A stretch of 64,000 bases of DNA. It comes from Pseudomonas lini (GTDB lineage: Bacteria > Pseudomonadota > Gammaproteobacteria > Pseudomonadales > Pseudomonadaceae). The position numbers and the translations under genes are program-made. Of this stretch, positions 24,683 through 33,086 are shown piece by piece; position 1 is the first letter of the stretch, and each line of letters begins with the position of its first letter. A model generated the notes under the pieces. That model was not told where the DNA came from. It ran no database searches and saw nothing but the letters and a program-made list of their open reading frames with translations. The stretch spans positions 62,001 through 126,000 of the forward strand of contig NZ_JAUSSR010000013.1 in assembly GCF_030812475.1 (NCBI RefSeq), in the 5' to 3' direction.

Positions 24683-25054
24683 TCAGGCCGCCGCAAACCG
24701 CTTATCCAGATAATCAATAATCACCTTGGACTCATACATCCAGGTGGTCTGCCCATTCTCCTCAATGCGCAGGCACGGCACCTTGATCTTGCCGCCTTGC
24801 TCCAGCAGCGTGCGGCGATCCTGTTCGTCGTTCTTCGCGTCGCGCAACGCCACCGGCACATTCAGGCGGCGCAGGGTGCGGCGGGTTTTCACGCAGAACG
24901 GGCACGCATGGAACTGATACAGGGTCAGGCCCTTGGCGGCCGAGTTGACCTGAGCCTGAACCTCGGCCGGGCGTTGCTTCTTGCCGGGACGGGTGATGAA
25001 GTCGATGAAGATGATCAGTTGGCCAAGGCCGACACGAAGCGCTTTAACGAACAC
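24683..25054 (-). CDS. Glutaredoxin/GST-N domain protein with N-terminal hydrophobic segment
   Basis: The 123-residue protein starts at GTG 25054 (GAGG upstream). Residues 1-25 contain a hydrophobic stretch (LGQLIIFIDFI) that could anchor it or form a signal-like segment. A thioredoxin-fold domain follows: GLTLYQFHACPFCVKTRRTL has the redox-active CPFC pair (residues 51-54), KIKVPCLRIEENG the cis-Pro segment, and the C-terminus SKVIIDYLDKRF matches the end of the GST N-terminal domain. It resembles small membrane-linked glutaredoxins of Pseudomonas. A role in thiol reduction is inferred from the fold; its partner is unknown. Confidence 0.87.
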   Translation of the reverse strand: MFVKALRVGLGQLIIFIDFITRPGKKQRPAEVQAQVNSAAKGLTLYQFHACPFCVKTRRTLRRLNVPVALRDAKNDEQDRRTLLEQGGKIKVPCLRIEENGQTTWMYESKVIIDYLDKRFAAA

Positions 25055-25115
25055 GGGATAAGCCTCACAGGGCGAATGGAAGGCGCGCAGCTTACCTGAT
25101 TTTCCCAGGCGAAAA

Positions 25116-25140
25116 AAAACCGGCGATGAACGCCGGTTTT
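25116..25140. terminator. Intrinsic terminator after folE
   Basis: AAAACCGGCG/CGCCGGTTTT stem with loop ATGAA; the A-tract gives a T-run for the minus-strand folE transcript, ending 15 bases past its stop. Confidence 0.85.
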
Positions 25141-25154
25141 CTTCGTGCTGCAGA

Positions 25155-25700
25155 TTACTTGATCAGGCTGAGAAACTCGCTGCGTGTCGCCGCGTTTTCG
25201 CGGAACTCACCGAGCATCACCGAGGTGATCATCGTCGAGTTCTGCTTCTCCACACCGCGCATCATCATGCACATGTGCTTGGCCTCGATCACCACGGCAA
25301 CGCCGATGGCGCCGGTGACCTCCTGGACCGCATCGGCGATCTGGCGACTGAGGTTTTCCTGGATCTGCAGGCGGCGGGCGTACATATCGACGATCCGCGC
25401 GACTTTGGACAGCCCCAGCACCTTGCCGCTCGGAATGTAGGCGACGTGGGCCTTGCCGATAAACGGCAGCAGGTGGTGTTCGCACAACGAGTAGAGCTCG
25501 ATGTCCTTGACCAGCACCATCTCGCTGTTGTCGGAGCTGAACAAGGCACCGTTGGTGACCTCTTCCAGTGTCTGTTCATAACCGCGGCAGAGGTACTGCA
25601 TGGCTTTGGCGGCACGCTTTGGCGTGTCGAGCAGGCCCTCGCGGGATACGTCCTCGCCCAATTGGCCGAGAATCGCGGTGTAATTCTGTTCCAGGGACAT
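25155..25700 (-). CDS. folE: GTP cyclohydrolase I FolE
   Basis: The 181-residue enzyme converts GTP to dihydroneopterin triphosphate, the first step of tetrahydrofolate synthesis. The start is the ATG at 25700 (MSLEQNYTAILGQLGEDVSR); the frame upstream to 25766 is not family sequence. ELYSLCEHHLLPFIGKAHVAY carries the zinc Cys and His, with the second Cys in EAKHMCMMMRGVEKQNS; KVLGLSKVARIVDMYARRLQ and QENLSRQIADAV are also conserved. The smr gene starts its own frame 78 bases upstream, so both could share a transcript. Confidence 0.96.
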   Translation of the reverse strand: MSLEQNYTAILGQLGEDVSREGLLDTPKRAAKAMQYLCRGYEQTLEEVTNGALFSSDNSEMVLVKDIELYSLCEHHLLPFIGKAHVAYIPSGKVLGLSKVARIVDMYARRLQIQENLSRQIADAVQEVTGAIGVAVVIEAKHMCMMMRGVEKQNSTMITSVMLGEFRENAATRSEFLSLIK

Positions 25701-25778
25701 GAAACTACCTGTGGGATTTTTACGCAAAGGCCAAGGGTACGGTGGCGGACACGGCGCTGCAAGCACGAAGCGACAGCC

Positions 25779-26336
25779 TCACTCGTCGCGACCTTCCAGC
25801 ATGGTTCGTTTGAGCATCACATAAACCGCTCCGGCACCGCCGTGTCTGGGCTGGCAGGAGGTGAAACCGAGTACCTGGGAATGTTGGCGCAGCCAGGTGT
25901 TGACGTGGCTTTTGATCATCGGGCGCTTGCCGTCCAGGCGCACAGCCTTGCCGTGGGTGACGCGCACGCAACGGATTTCGAACTTCGTCGCTTCGGCGAG
26001 GAAGGCCCAGAGGGTTTCCCGGGCCTTTTCGACATTCATGCCGTGCAGGTCGAGGCTGCCTTCGAATGGAATCTGGCCGACCTTGAGCTTGCGCATCTGG
26101 CTTTCCTGCACCCCGTCGCGCGCCCACATCAGCTCGTCTTCCGGGCCGACGTCGATCACGAACTGATCGGACAGCCCGTCGACGGTAGTGGCATCGGTGC
26201 GCACGGTCGCGGCCTGGCGCAGCTTGGCAATCTGCGCGCGGTCAGCTTTGGGTTTGCCGGTTTCGGCGCGATCGTGCTTGATCGGCTTGACGCCTTGGAT
26301 CGCGCTTTTGAACAGGGAAAAATCGTCGTCTTGCAT
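25779..26336 (-). CDS. Smr domain protein (SmrA/YfcN-like)
   Basis: The 185-residue protein has a charged N-terminal half and a C-terminal Smr domain, the small MutS-related fold that acts as a nuclease or nucleic-acid-binding module. The domain shows SLDLHGMNVEKARETLWAFL, where DLHG is the first signature, RVTHGKAVRLDG with the second (HGK), and HGGAGAVYVMLKR at the end (GGAGA). A role on stalled or collided ribosomes is known for related Smr proteins such as E. coli SmrB; for this one it is inference. It lies between folE and a small membrane protein on the same strand. Confidence 0.9.
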   Translation of the reverse strand: MQDDDFSLFKSAIQGVKPIKHDRAETGKPKADRAQIAKLRQAATVRTDATTVDGLSDQFVIDVGPEDELMWARDGVQESQMRKLKVGQIPFEGSLDLHGMNVEKARETLWAFLAEATKFEIRCVRVTHGKAVRLDGKRPMIKSHVNTWLRQHSQVLGFTSCQPRHGGAGAVYVMLKRTMLEGRDE

Positions 26337-26412
26337 GTCAGCCTCCGCGAAGGGCGGCCAGTTTACCCAACTCGAGACGAATGGGGCGCGACAAAACGCC
26401 TGCGGGGTCGAC

Positions 26413-26733
26413 TCAGTCGTGTTTTTTCATCAGGTGCGGAGCAATGTTCAGCTCTCGCGACTGACGCGCACGGCGACGGCAGCGGCGCCACAGCCACACG
26501 CCGAGGTACAGCACGAACAGGCCGACCGCCAGCATGATGGCCGAGCCCAGCGGGCTGGCATTCAACTCGCCGAGGGCCGGTGGGCGGCCCAGCAGGCTGG
26601 CCGCACCGGCCATCGCCAACAGCACGCCACAGGTCGCCAGCAAGGCGGCAAAGGCTGCGCCGAAGCGAAAACGCCAGTTGCTCCGGCCTTTGGGCCGCAA
26701 GCGGCGAGCGTCAAAACCATCGGATAACTTCAT
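26413..26733 (-). CDS. Small two-helix membrane protein
   Basis: The 106-residue protein starts at the ATG at 26733 with GAGGAAGG upstream; the frame extends to 26847 without support. A basic N-terminus (residues 1-23, rich in Arg) precedes a membrane segment (FGAAFAALLATCGVLLAMAG), a short loop, and a second segment (GSAIMLAVGLFVLYLGVWLW) followed directly by RRCRRRARQSR. Both ends should face the cytoplasm by the positive-inside rule. I do not recognise the family. It follows the cysteine-hydrolase-like gene and precedes smr, all on the minus strand. Confidence 0.75.
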   Translation of the reverse strand: MKLSDGFDARRLRPKGRSNWRFRFGAAFAALLATCGVLLAMAGAASLLGRPPALGELNASPLGSAIMLAVGLFVLYLGVWLWRRCRRRARQSRELNIAPHLMKKHD

Positions 26734-26864
26734 TCCGACCTTCCTCAATGGGTATCGGCCCTTCGACCGGGAGTTGACCGGGATGTTCCTGAGGCTAAGA
26801 CAATTACAGCACACCAGAGGCATTTGCGGATGAGCGGCGTCCTGCACCGCTCACCGAGCGTCGA

Positions 26865-27455
26865 TCAAATCAGCTCGCGGGTCATGGCGAGGGTGGCGAA
26901 GTTGTCCGCCATGATCGCCATTTCGGTCTGCTGCACATGCTCGGCACTCAGGACGCCGCCTTTGTACGGCAGGTCGCGAGTGGCGCAGGCGTCTTCAACC
27001 AGGGTACAGCGAAAGCCCAGGTTCTTGGCGGCGCGCACGGTGGTGCTGACGCTGGAATGGCTCATGAAACCGCAGACGATCAAATCCAGGGAGCCGAGGT
27101 TCTGCAGGTGTTCCAGCAGTTTGGTACCGTGAAAAGCACTTGGCAGCAATTTGCCTATGACGGTTTCGTCACGTTGCGGTTCGAGCCCCGGAATGAATTC
27201 ACCGCGCTCGCCTTGTGGGTCGAACAGCCCGCCGACGGTGCCAAGGTGATGCACATGCACGATCGGTCGGCCGGCTGCGCGGGCAGCGGCGACCAGTTGC
27301 TTGATGTTCGCGACCGCAGCATTCATGCCAATCAGGGCCAGCGGACCACTCAGGTATTCTTTCTGGGCATCGATGATGACGAGGGTCGCATTGCTCAGAT
27401 TGGCTGCAGCGTAACCGCGGCCGCTGAGTTGAAACATCGTTTTTGGAACGGACAT
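26865..27455 (-). CDS. Isochorismatase-like cysteine hydrolase family protein, nucleophile replaced by Ser
   Basis: The 196-residue protein starts at the ATG at 27455 (GGAGC upstream); 42 further in-frame residues are unlikely. The fold's catalytic Asp is in LVIIDAQKEY (Asp29) and the Lys in VIGKLLPSAF (Lys102). The third position, normally Cys in G-x-x-T-x-x-C-V, reads GFMSHSSV, so the Cys is Ser135. Members that act as amidases need that Cys; isochorismatases such as EntB and PhzD do not. The substrate is therefore uncertain. It is divergent from prmB. Confidence 0.88.
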   Translation of the reverse strand: MSVPKTMFQLSGRGYAAANLSNATLVIIDAQKEYLSGPLALIGMNAAVANIKQLVAAARAAGRPIVHVHHLGTVGGLFDPQGERGEFIPGLEPQRDETVIGKLLPSAFHGTKLLEHLQNLGSLDLIVCGFMSHSSVSTTVRAAKNLGFRCTLVEDACATRDLPYKGGVLSAEHVQQTEMAIMADNFATLAMTRELI

Positions 27456-27695
27456 TCTGGGGCTCCTTCGGGTGGGGCTTTTGCGACATTGTCCTCTGGC
27501 TGAGCGCTTCTGTGAATCGCTACTATCGTAGGCGCCGTCGTTGCTGGCTCGCAGGGTTGTCAAGATGTCTGATTTGTTCAATAGCTGAGCTAAAAAAGAG
27601 AATAGTCCTACAGCTGGTCAGGTGCTTTTTCCTGCGTCGTCGTGGCACTGTTTGGCTGTTAGAATCCCCAGTCGTTTTTTCTGGAGTCTGCCGCC

Positions 27696-28604
27696 GTGAT
27701 CACTTCCCGCCTTCGTACCCTGCGCGACCATATTCGTTGGGCCGTCAGTCGCTTCCATGGGGAGGATCTGTTTTTCGGCCATGGGACCGACAACGCCTGG
27801 GACGAAGCCCGGCAATTGGTGCTGGGTGCCTTGCACCTGCCATGGGAAATGGCCGACAGCTACCTTGACTGCAGCCTGGAAGACGATGAACTGGTCAAGC
27901 TGCAGCGCTTGCTCAAGCGCCGCATCGAAGAGCGCATCCCGACCGCGTACCTGCTGGGTGAAGCCTGGTTCTGCGGCATGTCCTTCATCGTCGACGAGCG
28001 CGTGCTGATCCCGCGCTCGCCAATTGGCGAGCTGATCGAAAAACGTTTCGAACCCTGGCTGGGCAGCGAGCCTGCGCGGATCCTCGACCTGTGCACCGGG
28101 TCCGGCTGCATCGGCATTGCCTGCGCGTATGAGTTCCGCAACGCCGAAGTAGTGTTGGCCGATCTGTCGTTCGAAGCGCTGGAGGTGGCCAACCGGAACA
28201 TCGAGCGCCACGGTGTCGACGAACGGGTGTACACGGTGCAGGGCGATGGTTTCGATGGATTGCCGGGTCAGCGTTTCGACCTGATCGTCTCGAATCCGCC
28301 TTATGTCGATGCAGAAGACTTTGCCGACATGCCGGACGAATACCAGCACGAGCCGGAGCTGGGCCTGGCCTGTGGCGAGGATGGCTTGAACCTGGTACGG
28401 CGCATGCTCGCCGAAGCGGCGGATCACCTGACCGAGAAGGGGTTGCTGATAATCGAGGTGGGCAATAGCCAGGTTCACGTCGAGGCGCTGTACCCGGAAG
28501 TCGACTTCGCCTGGCTGGATTTCGAGCGTGGCGGGCATGGGGTGTTCATGTTGACGGCGCAGCAGTGCCGGGATCATCAGGCACTGTTCGCGTCCCGCGT
28601 CTAA
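27696..28604 (+). CDS. prmB: Ribosomal protein L3 N5-glutamine methyltransferase PrmB
   Basis: The 302-residue enzyme methylates a glutamine of ribosomal protein L3 using S-adenosylmethionine. It starts at GTG 27696 with TGGAG upstream. An N-terminal helical substrate-recognition domain (1-90) contains RIPTAYLLGEAWFCGMSF; the Rossmann domain has ILDLCTGSGCIGIA (SAM motif I), LIVSNPPYVDAEDFADMP (catalytic NPPY) and GEDGLNLVRRML. The DLCTGSGCI form and the length separate it from PrmC. aroC lies downstream beyond two minus-strand genes, a common Pseudomonas order. Confidence 0.95.
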   Translation: MITSRLRTLRDHIRWAVSRFHGEDLFFGHGTDNAWDEARQLVLGALHLPWEMADSYLDCSLEDDELVKLQRLLKRRIEERIPTAYLLGEAWFCGMSFIVDERVLIPRSPIGELIEKRFEPWLGSEPARILDLCTGSGCIGIACAYEFRNAEVVLADLSFEALEVANRNIERHGVDERVYTVQGDGFDGLPGQRFDLIVSNPPYVDAEDFADMPDEYQHEPELGLACGEDGLNLVRRMLAEAADHLTEKGLLIIEVGNSQVHVEALYPEVDFAWLDFERGGHGVFMLTAQQCRDHQALFASRV

Positions 28605-28607
28605 CCC

Positions 28608-28789
28608 TTGTGGGAGCGAGCTTGCTCCGGGCGGCGTTCCGACGATGGATTCAAAAGCGCCGCGTTTAATCAGTAAACACGCGTTATCGTTGACGTCCAT
28701 CGCGAGCAAGCCCGCTCCCACAGGTTCTGTGCCGTGCCTAAGTGATGCGGCACACACAATACCTGTGGGAGCGGGCTTGCCGCAAAGGC
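28608..28789. repeat. REP cluster of three elements
   Basis: The first (28608-28647) is the variant carrying an inserted CGGGCGGCGTTCCGA segment. The second (28697-28723) and third (28763-28789) are of the regular GGGAGCGGGCTTGC type. The spacer contains CGTTATCGTTGACGTCC, the conserved REPIN inner sequence. Confidence 0.82.
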
Positions 28790-28809
28790 CGCAGCGCGGT
28801 CTCAAGCCA

Positions 28810-29601
28810 TCACCGATGCGTAGCAATCCAGATCAACAACCCCGCCTGAAACACTGCAAACGCCACCAGGCAGGTAATGGTAAACCGTAACCCGGCGTCT
28901 TCGCGCCTGTACTGGCTGACCTGTTCCTCCTGTTGCTTGAGCTTCACTTCCTGCTCCGCCAGATTCTGTTCGGCTTGCTGCAGCATCTGCGCCGCTTCGA
29001 TAATGTCCACCCGTTGCACTTTCTCGACGTTCCAGTCCCCCAGCAGGTCGCCGACCCGTACCTCTTTGACGCGACCCTTCAAACGCTGGGCATCGGCGTA
29101 GACCACATCGAAACCCTGCATCCGCAGAAAATGATCGCGGCGCAGACGAGTGTCTTCATTCAATGCATCTTTGTTGTTCAGGTCGGTGCCGTCGACGGTG
29201 TAGCCGGGCCAGCGCTGCTTCGCCCAATCGATGCCTTGAGCCGCCACGAAACGGCCGAGCCCGCGGTTCATCGGCTCGATCTGTAACCCGCTGTCCGGGC
29301 TGAAATGCACGCGTTGGGTGCTGTGGTCGACCCATACGTCCAGATGATTCTGTTCCTTGCGCACGCGCTGGCCGGGCAGGGTGATGTTCATGCGCATCAG
29401 GCTGTGTTCCTTGCCAAGGCGATGCGCATAACCGAATTCGACAAAACGCAGCGGGCGGGCACCGGTCGTGCGGTCGGTTTGCAGCGGCGTCAGGCGCAGC
29501 AACCGGCGATGCTCGACCTGCACGTCTGCCCACGGCAGCTCGACCATTGGCGCAGTCTCTGTTTCAGCGGTGATGTCGGGTGAAGTCGGGGTATCAGTCA
29601 T
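28810..29601 (-). CDS. Hypothetical protein with coiled coil and C-terminal membrane anchor
   Basis: The 263-residue protein has an N-terminal acidic stretch (to about 20), a central mixed domain (about 25-195) with LNNKDALNEDTRLRRDHFLR and RVKEVRVGDLLGDWNVEKVQ, then a coiled coil of about 40 residues rich in Gln and Glu (AAQMLQQAEQNLAEQEVKL onward), and a single hydrophobic segment at the very C-terminus (FTITCLVAFAVFQAGLLIWI) followed by ATHR. That makes it a tail-anchored protein with the bulk in the cytoplasm. I do not recognise the central domain. It is convergent with prmB. Confidence 0.78.
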   Translation of the reverse strand: MTDTPTSPDITAETETAPMVELPWADVQVEHRRLLRLTPLQTDRTTGARPLRFVEFGYAHRLGKEHSLMRMNITLPGQRVRKEQNHLDVWVDHSTQRVHFSPDSGLQIEPMNRGLGRFVAAQGIDWAKQRWPGYTVDGTDLNNKDALNEDTRLRRDHFLRMQGFDVVYADAQRLKGRVKEVRVGDLLGDWNVEKVQRVDIIEAAQMLQQAEQNLAEQEVKLKQQEEQVSQYRREDAGLRFTITCLVAFAVFQAGLLIWIATHR

Positions 29602-29700
29602 GACGGCGAGATCCTGTCCAGGCCCTGCTTGACGCCAGCGATAGCGCTGGTGCCAAGGGTTTATCGGCCGTTTCGGTCAGGACTGGAGGGCAAACATTGC

Positions 29701-30654
29701 TCAGCGGGTGCGAAGCCCGTCAATAAATCCGAGGATTCGCGTGCCCAGCTCGGCCGCCAACGGCAATTGCGGATCCTTATAGGATGCCAACTGCCGTTTC
29801 ACGTCGTTGGGCACGATGCGCAGCACATGGTTCATGCCCTCGATCAGGGCCAGCTCGGCATCCGGCTTGGCGTCCTTGAGCAGCCTCGCGTCATTGACGC
29901 CGACCTGGATATCGTTGCTGCCCTGGATGATCAGCGCCGGCATCTTCAATTGGCCGAAGGTCGCCGCCGGATCCTGGCGGAACAGCGAAATCAGGTACGG
30001 CTGCACGCTCGGACGGAAAATCACCTGCAGCCGCGGCGGCACGTTGTCGTCGGTGCGGCCGGCCTTGAGGCTGTCGAGCAGCTCATTGCTGCGCAGCATC
30101 AGGGGGGGCGGCAAGCGGTTGCCCAGCTGTTGGCGCAACACCTGGTCGACCGGTCGCGCGCTGCCGGACAGGGAAATCACCGCGGCGGCGTCGAGACTCG
30201 GTGCCGCGAGGCTGGCGATCAAGGCCCCCTCGCTATGGCCCAGCAGGATCAGCGAGCCAAAGCGCGGGTCGGCTTTCAGCTTCCGGCCCCAGGCCTGGGC
30301 GTCGGCCACATAGGCTTCCACCGACAGGTTGCGTTCGTCCGGGGTCGCCGCGAGGCTCGCCGCCACGCCGCGTTTGTCATAACGCACACTGGCGATGTTG
30401 TGTTTGGCCAGGACCCAGGCCAGGCGCTTGAGGCTGTCATTGCGTCCGCCGTCGGGGTTGTTGCCGTCGCGATCCGTCGGACCGGAACCGGAAATGATCA
30501 GCACGACCGGCACCGGTTGTTCGGATTTTGGCAGCAGCAGCGAGCCGAAAAGCTCGCCGTTACCGGTATCCAGCGTGATCGGCCGTTGCAGGACGGTGGC
30601 CTGTACAAAGCCGGTAAACAAGGTAAGGGTCAAGGCTAGAACTCGCAGCATCAT
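29701..30654 (-). CDS. Exported alpha/beta hydrolase
   Basis: About 317 residues, starting at one of two adjacent ATGs or a GTG at 30657; none has a clear ribosome site. MMLRVLALTLTLFTGFVQA is a signal peptide. The hydrolase fold shows IISGSGPTDRDGNNP (oxyanion region), SVRYDKRGVAAS, the nucleophile elbow LLGHSEGALIA (GHSEG), the acid in IIQGSNDIQVG, and a catalytic His in EGMNHVLRIVP. The spacing is that of dienelactone-hydrolase-like or S9-type esterases. It is periplasmic or secreted; the substrate is unknown. It is divergent from aroC. Confidence 0.85.
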   Translation of the reverse strand: MMLRVLALTLTLFTGFVQATVLQRPITLDTGNGELFGSLLLPKSEQPVPVVLIISGSGPTDRDGNNPDGGRNDSLKRLAWVLAKHNIASVRYDKRGVAASLAATPDERNLSVEAYVADAQAWGRKLKADPRFGSLILLGHSEGALIASLAAPSLDAAAVISLSGSARPVDQVLRQQLGNRLPPPLMLRSNELLDSLKAGRTDDNVPPRLQVIFRPSVQPYLISLFRQDPAATFGQLKMPALIIQGSNDIQVGVNDARLLKDAKPDAELALIEGMNHVLRIVPNDVKRQLASYKDPQLPLAAELGTRILGFIDGLRTR

Positions 30655-30783
30655 CACGCCATCATGAACAAGGTGCCGGTTGGACTCGCGGGCACCCGTA
30701 AGGTTCGAGGATGAACTACTTGGGTAGCCTGCGTATACTGGCGCGCATTACGTATTCAGGTTCGATTTCACGGAGCGTCCCGC

Positions 30784-31875
30784 ATGTCCGGCAATACCTA
30801 CGGCAAGCTGTTCACTGTCACCACCGCTGGCGAAAGCCATGGTCCGGCGTTGGTCGCCATTGTCGACGGCTGCCCGCCGGGGCTGGAGATCTCCCTCGAC
30901 GATTTGCAGCGCGACCTCGATCGCCGCAAACCCGGCACCAGCCGCCACACCACCCAGCGCCAGGAAGCCGACGAAGTCGAGATCCTGTCCGGCGTGTTCG
31001 AAGGTCGCACCACCGGTTGCGCCATTGGCCTGTTGATCCGCAATACCGACCAGAAGTCCAAGGACTACTCGGCGATCAAGGACCTCTTCCGCCCGGCCCA
31101 TGCCGACTACACCTATCACCACAAATACGGCGAGCGCGATTACCGCGGCGGCGGCCGCAGCTCGGCACGGGAAACCGCGATGCGCGTGGCGGCCGGCGCT
31201 ATCGCCAAGAAATACCTGGCCACCCAGGGCATCGTCATTCGCGGCTACATGAGTCAGCTGGGCCCGATCGAGATCCCGTTCAAGACCTGGGATTCGGTGG
31301 AAGAGAACGCCTTCTTCAGCCCCGACCCGGACAAAGTGCCGGAGCTGGAAGCCTATATGGACCAGCTGCGCCGCGACCAGGATTCGGTTGGCGCGAAGAT
31401 CACCATCGTCGCCGAGGGCGTGATGCCAGGGCTGGGCGAGCCGATCTTCGACCGTCTCGACGCCGAACTGGCCCATGCGCTGATGAGCATCAACGCGGTC
31501 AAGGGCGTGGAGATCGGCGCCGGTTTCGCCAGCATTGCCCAGCGCGGCACCGAACACCGCGATGAAATGACCCCGGAAGGTTTCCTCAGCAACAATGCCG
31601 GCGGCATTCTGGGCGGCATTTCGTCCGGTCAGCCGATCGTCGCGCACCTGGCACTGAAGCCGACCTCGAGCATCACCACGCCGGGCCGTTCCATCGACAT
31701 CCACGGCAACCCGGTGGATGTCATCACCAAGGGCCGTCACGACCCCTGCGTCGGCATCCGCGCCACGCCGATTGCCGAAGCGATGATGGCCATCGTGCTG
31801 ATGGATCACCTGCTGCGTCACCGCGGGCAGAACGCCAGTGTGCGGGTGAGCACGCCGGTGCTGGGTCAGCTTTAA
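30784..31875 (+). CDS. aroC: Chorismate synthase
   Basis: The 363-residue enzyme eliminates phosphate from EPSP to give chorismate, the branch point for aromatic amino acids and folate, using reduced FMN. The three family signatures are clear: GESHGPALVAIVDGCPPGLE at the N-terminus, YRGGGRSSARETAMRVAAGA in the middle, and RHDPCVGIRATPIAEAM near the C-terminus; NNAGGILGGISSGQPIVAHLA is the fourth conserved block. Length is typical. The MFS gene starts 34 bases downstream on the same strand and may be cotranscribed. Confidence 0.97.
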   Translation: MSGNTYGKLFTVTTAGESHGPALVAIVDGCPPGLEISLDDLQRDLDRRKPGTSRHTTQRQEADEVEILSGVFEGRTTGCAIGLLIRNTDQKSKDYSAIKDLFRPAHADYTYHHKYGERDYRGGGRSSARETAMRVAAGAIAKKYLATQGIVIRGYMSQLGPIEIPFKTWDSVEENAFFSPDPDKVPELEAYMDQLRRDQDSVGAKITIVAEGVMPGLGEPIFDRLDAELAHALMSINAVKGVEIGAGFASIAQRGTEHRDEMTPEGFLSNNAGGILGGISSGQPIVAHLALKPTSSITTPGRSIDIHGNPVDVITKGRHDPCVGIRATPIAEAMMAIVLMDHLLRHRGQNASVRVSTPVLGQL

Positions 31876-31909
31876 TGGCTAATATCAAAGCCGCTGCAGT
31901 CTGACTGCG

Positions 31910-33055
31910 GTGGCGGCGCTCCCGTACTGGCGGCTCTCCAGTTTCTATCTGTTTTATTTCGCCTTGCTCGGTTCGACGGCGCCGTTCCTGGCGCTGTACT
32001 TCGATCACCTGGGTTTTTCCAGCGCACGCATCGGCGAGCTGGTGGCGATCCCGATGCTGATGCGCTGCGTGGCACCGAACATCTGGGGCTGGCTCGGTGA
32101 CTACACCGGCCAGCGCCTGGCCATCGTGCGCTTCGGCGCAGTCTGCACCTTGCTGACGTTTTCCTTGATATTCGTCAGCAAGACCTACGCCTGGCTGGCG
32201 ATGGTCATGGCCTTGCACGCCTTCTTCTGGCACGCGGTGCTGCCGCAGTTCGAAGTCATCACCCTGGCGCATTTGAATGGACAGACCTCCCGCTACAGCC
32301 AGATCCGGTTGTGGGGTTCGATCGGCTTCATTATCACCGTGGTCGCGCTGGGCCGCCTGTTCGAATGGCTCAGCCTCGACATCTATCCGGTGGCGCTAGT
32401 GCTGATCATGGCCGGGATCGTGGTCAGCAGCCTGTGGGTGCCGAACGCGCAACCGCTGCAAGGAGAGCGACTGGCGGGGGACGGGTTTCTCCAGCAGTTG
32501 CGCAGCCCTGGGGTGTTGGCGTTTTACGCTTGCGTGGCACTGATGCAACTGAGCCACGGTCCGTATTACACCTTTCTGACCTTGCACCTCGAGCGACTCG
32601 GTTACAGCCGTGGCTTGATCGGCATGCTCTGGGCAGTCGGCGTGGTCGCCGAAGTCCTGATGTTCCTGGCGATGAGCAAGATCCTCGCGCGCTTCTCCGT
32701 GCGGCGGGTGCTGCTGGCGAGTTTCCTGCTGGCGGCGCTGCGTTGGTTGTTGCTCGGTTCGTTCGCTGAATACCTGTGGGTATTGCTGTTCGCCCAGGTC
32801 CTGCACGCGGCCACCTTCGGCAGCTTTCACGCGGCGGCCATCCAGTTCGTGCAACGCAGTTTCGGTGCACGCCAGCAAGGGCAGGGGCAGGCGTTGTACG
32901 CGGCACTGGCCGGCACTGGCGGCGCACTGGGGGCGTTGTACGCAGGTTATAGCTGGAATGCGCTCGGGGCCTCATTCACCTTTAGTATTGCCAGCCTCGC
33001 CGCGTTCGCGGCTGCCGTTATGATTGCGACATGCATGCAAGAGGACAGGCCATGA
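31910..33055 (+). CDS. MFS transporter, HcaT/nucleoside-symporter-like
   Basis: The 381-residue inner-membrane protein starts at GTG 31910, 34 bases after aroC. Twelve membrane segments can be traced. The N-terminus PYWRLSSFYLFYFALLGSTA with PFLALYFDHLGFSSARIGEL matches the MFS branch containing HcaT (3-phenylpropionate) and NupG-like carriers. SRYSQIRLWGSIGFI and the mid-protein loop around QGERLAGDGFLQQLRSPGVL are typical of the group. The link to aroC is conserved in Pseudomonas as far as I recall, but the substrate is unknown. Confidence 0.88.
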   Translation: MAALPYWRLSSFYLFYFALLGSTAPFLALYFDHLGFSSARIGELVAIPMLMRCVAPNIWGWLGDYTGQRLAIVRFGAVCTLLTFSLIFVSKTYAWLAMVMALHAFFWHAVLPQFEVITLAHLNGQTSRYSQIRLWGSIGFIITVVALGRLFEWLSLDIYPVALVLIMAGIVVSSLWVPNAQPLQGERLAGDGFLQQLRSPGVLAFYACVALMQLSHGPYYTFLTLHLERLGYSRGLIGMLWAVGVVAEVLMFLAMSKILARFSVRRVLLASFLLAALRWLLLGSFAEYLWVLLFAQVLHAATFGSFHAAAIQFVQRSFGARQQGQGQALYAALAGTGGALGALYAGYSWNALGASFTFSIASLAAFAAAVMIATCMQEDRP

Positions 33056-33086
33056 GCCTGTCCTGTGAACACTCGAGGAAACAACC

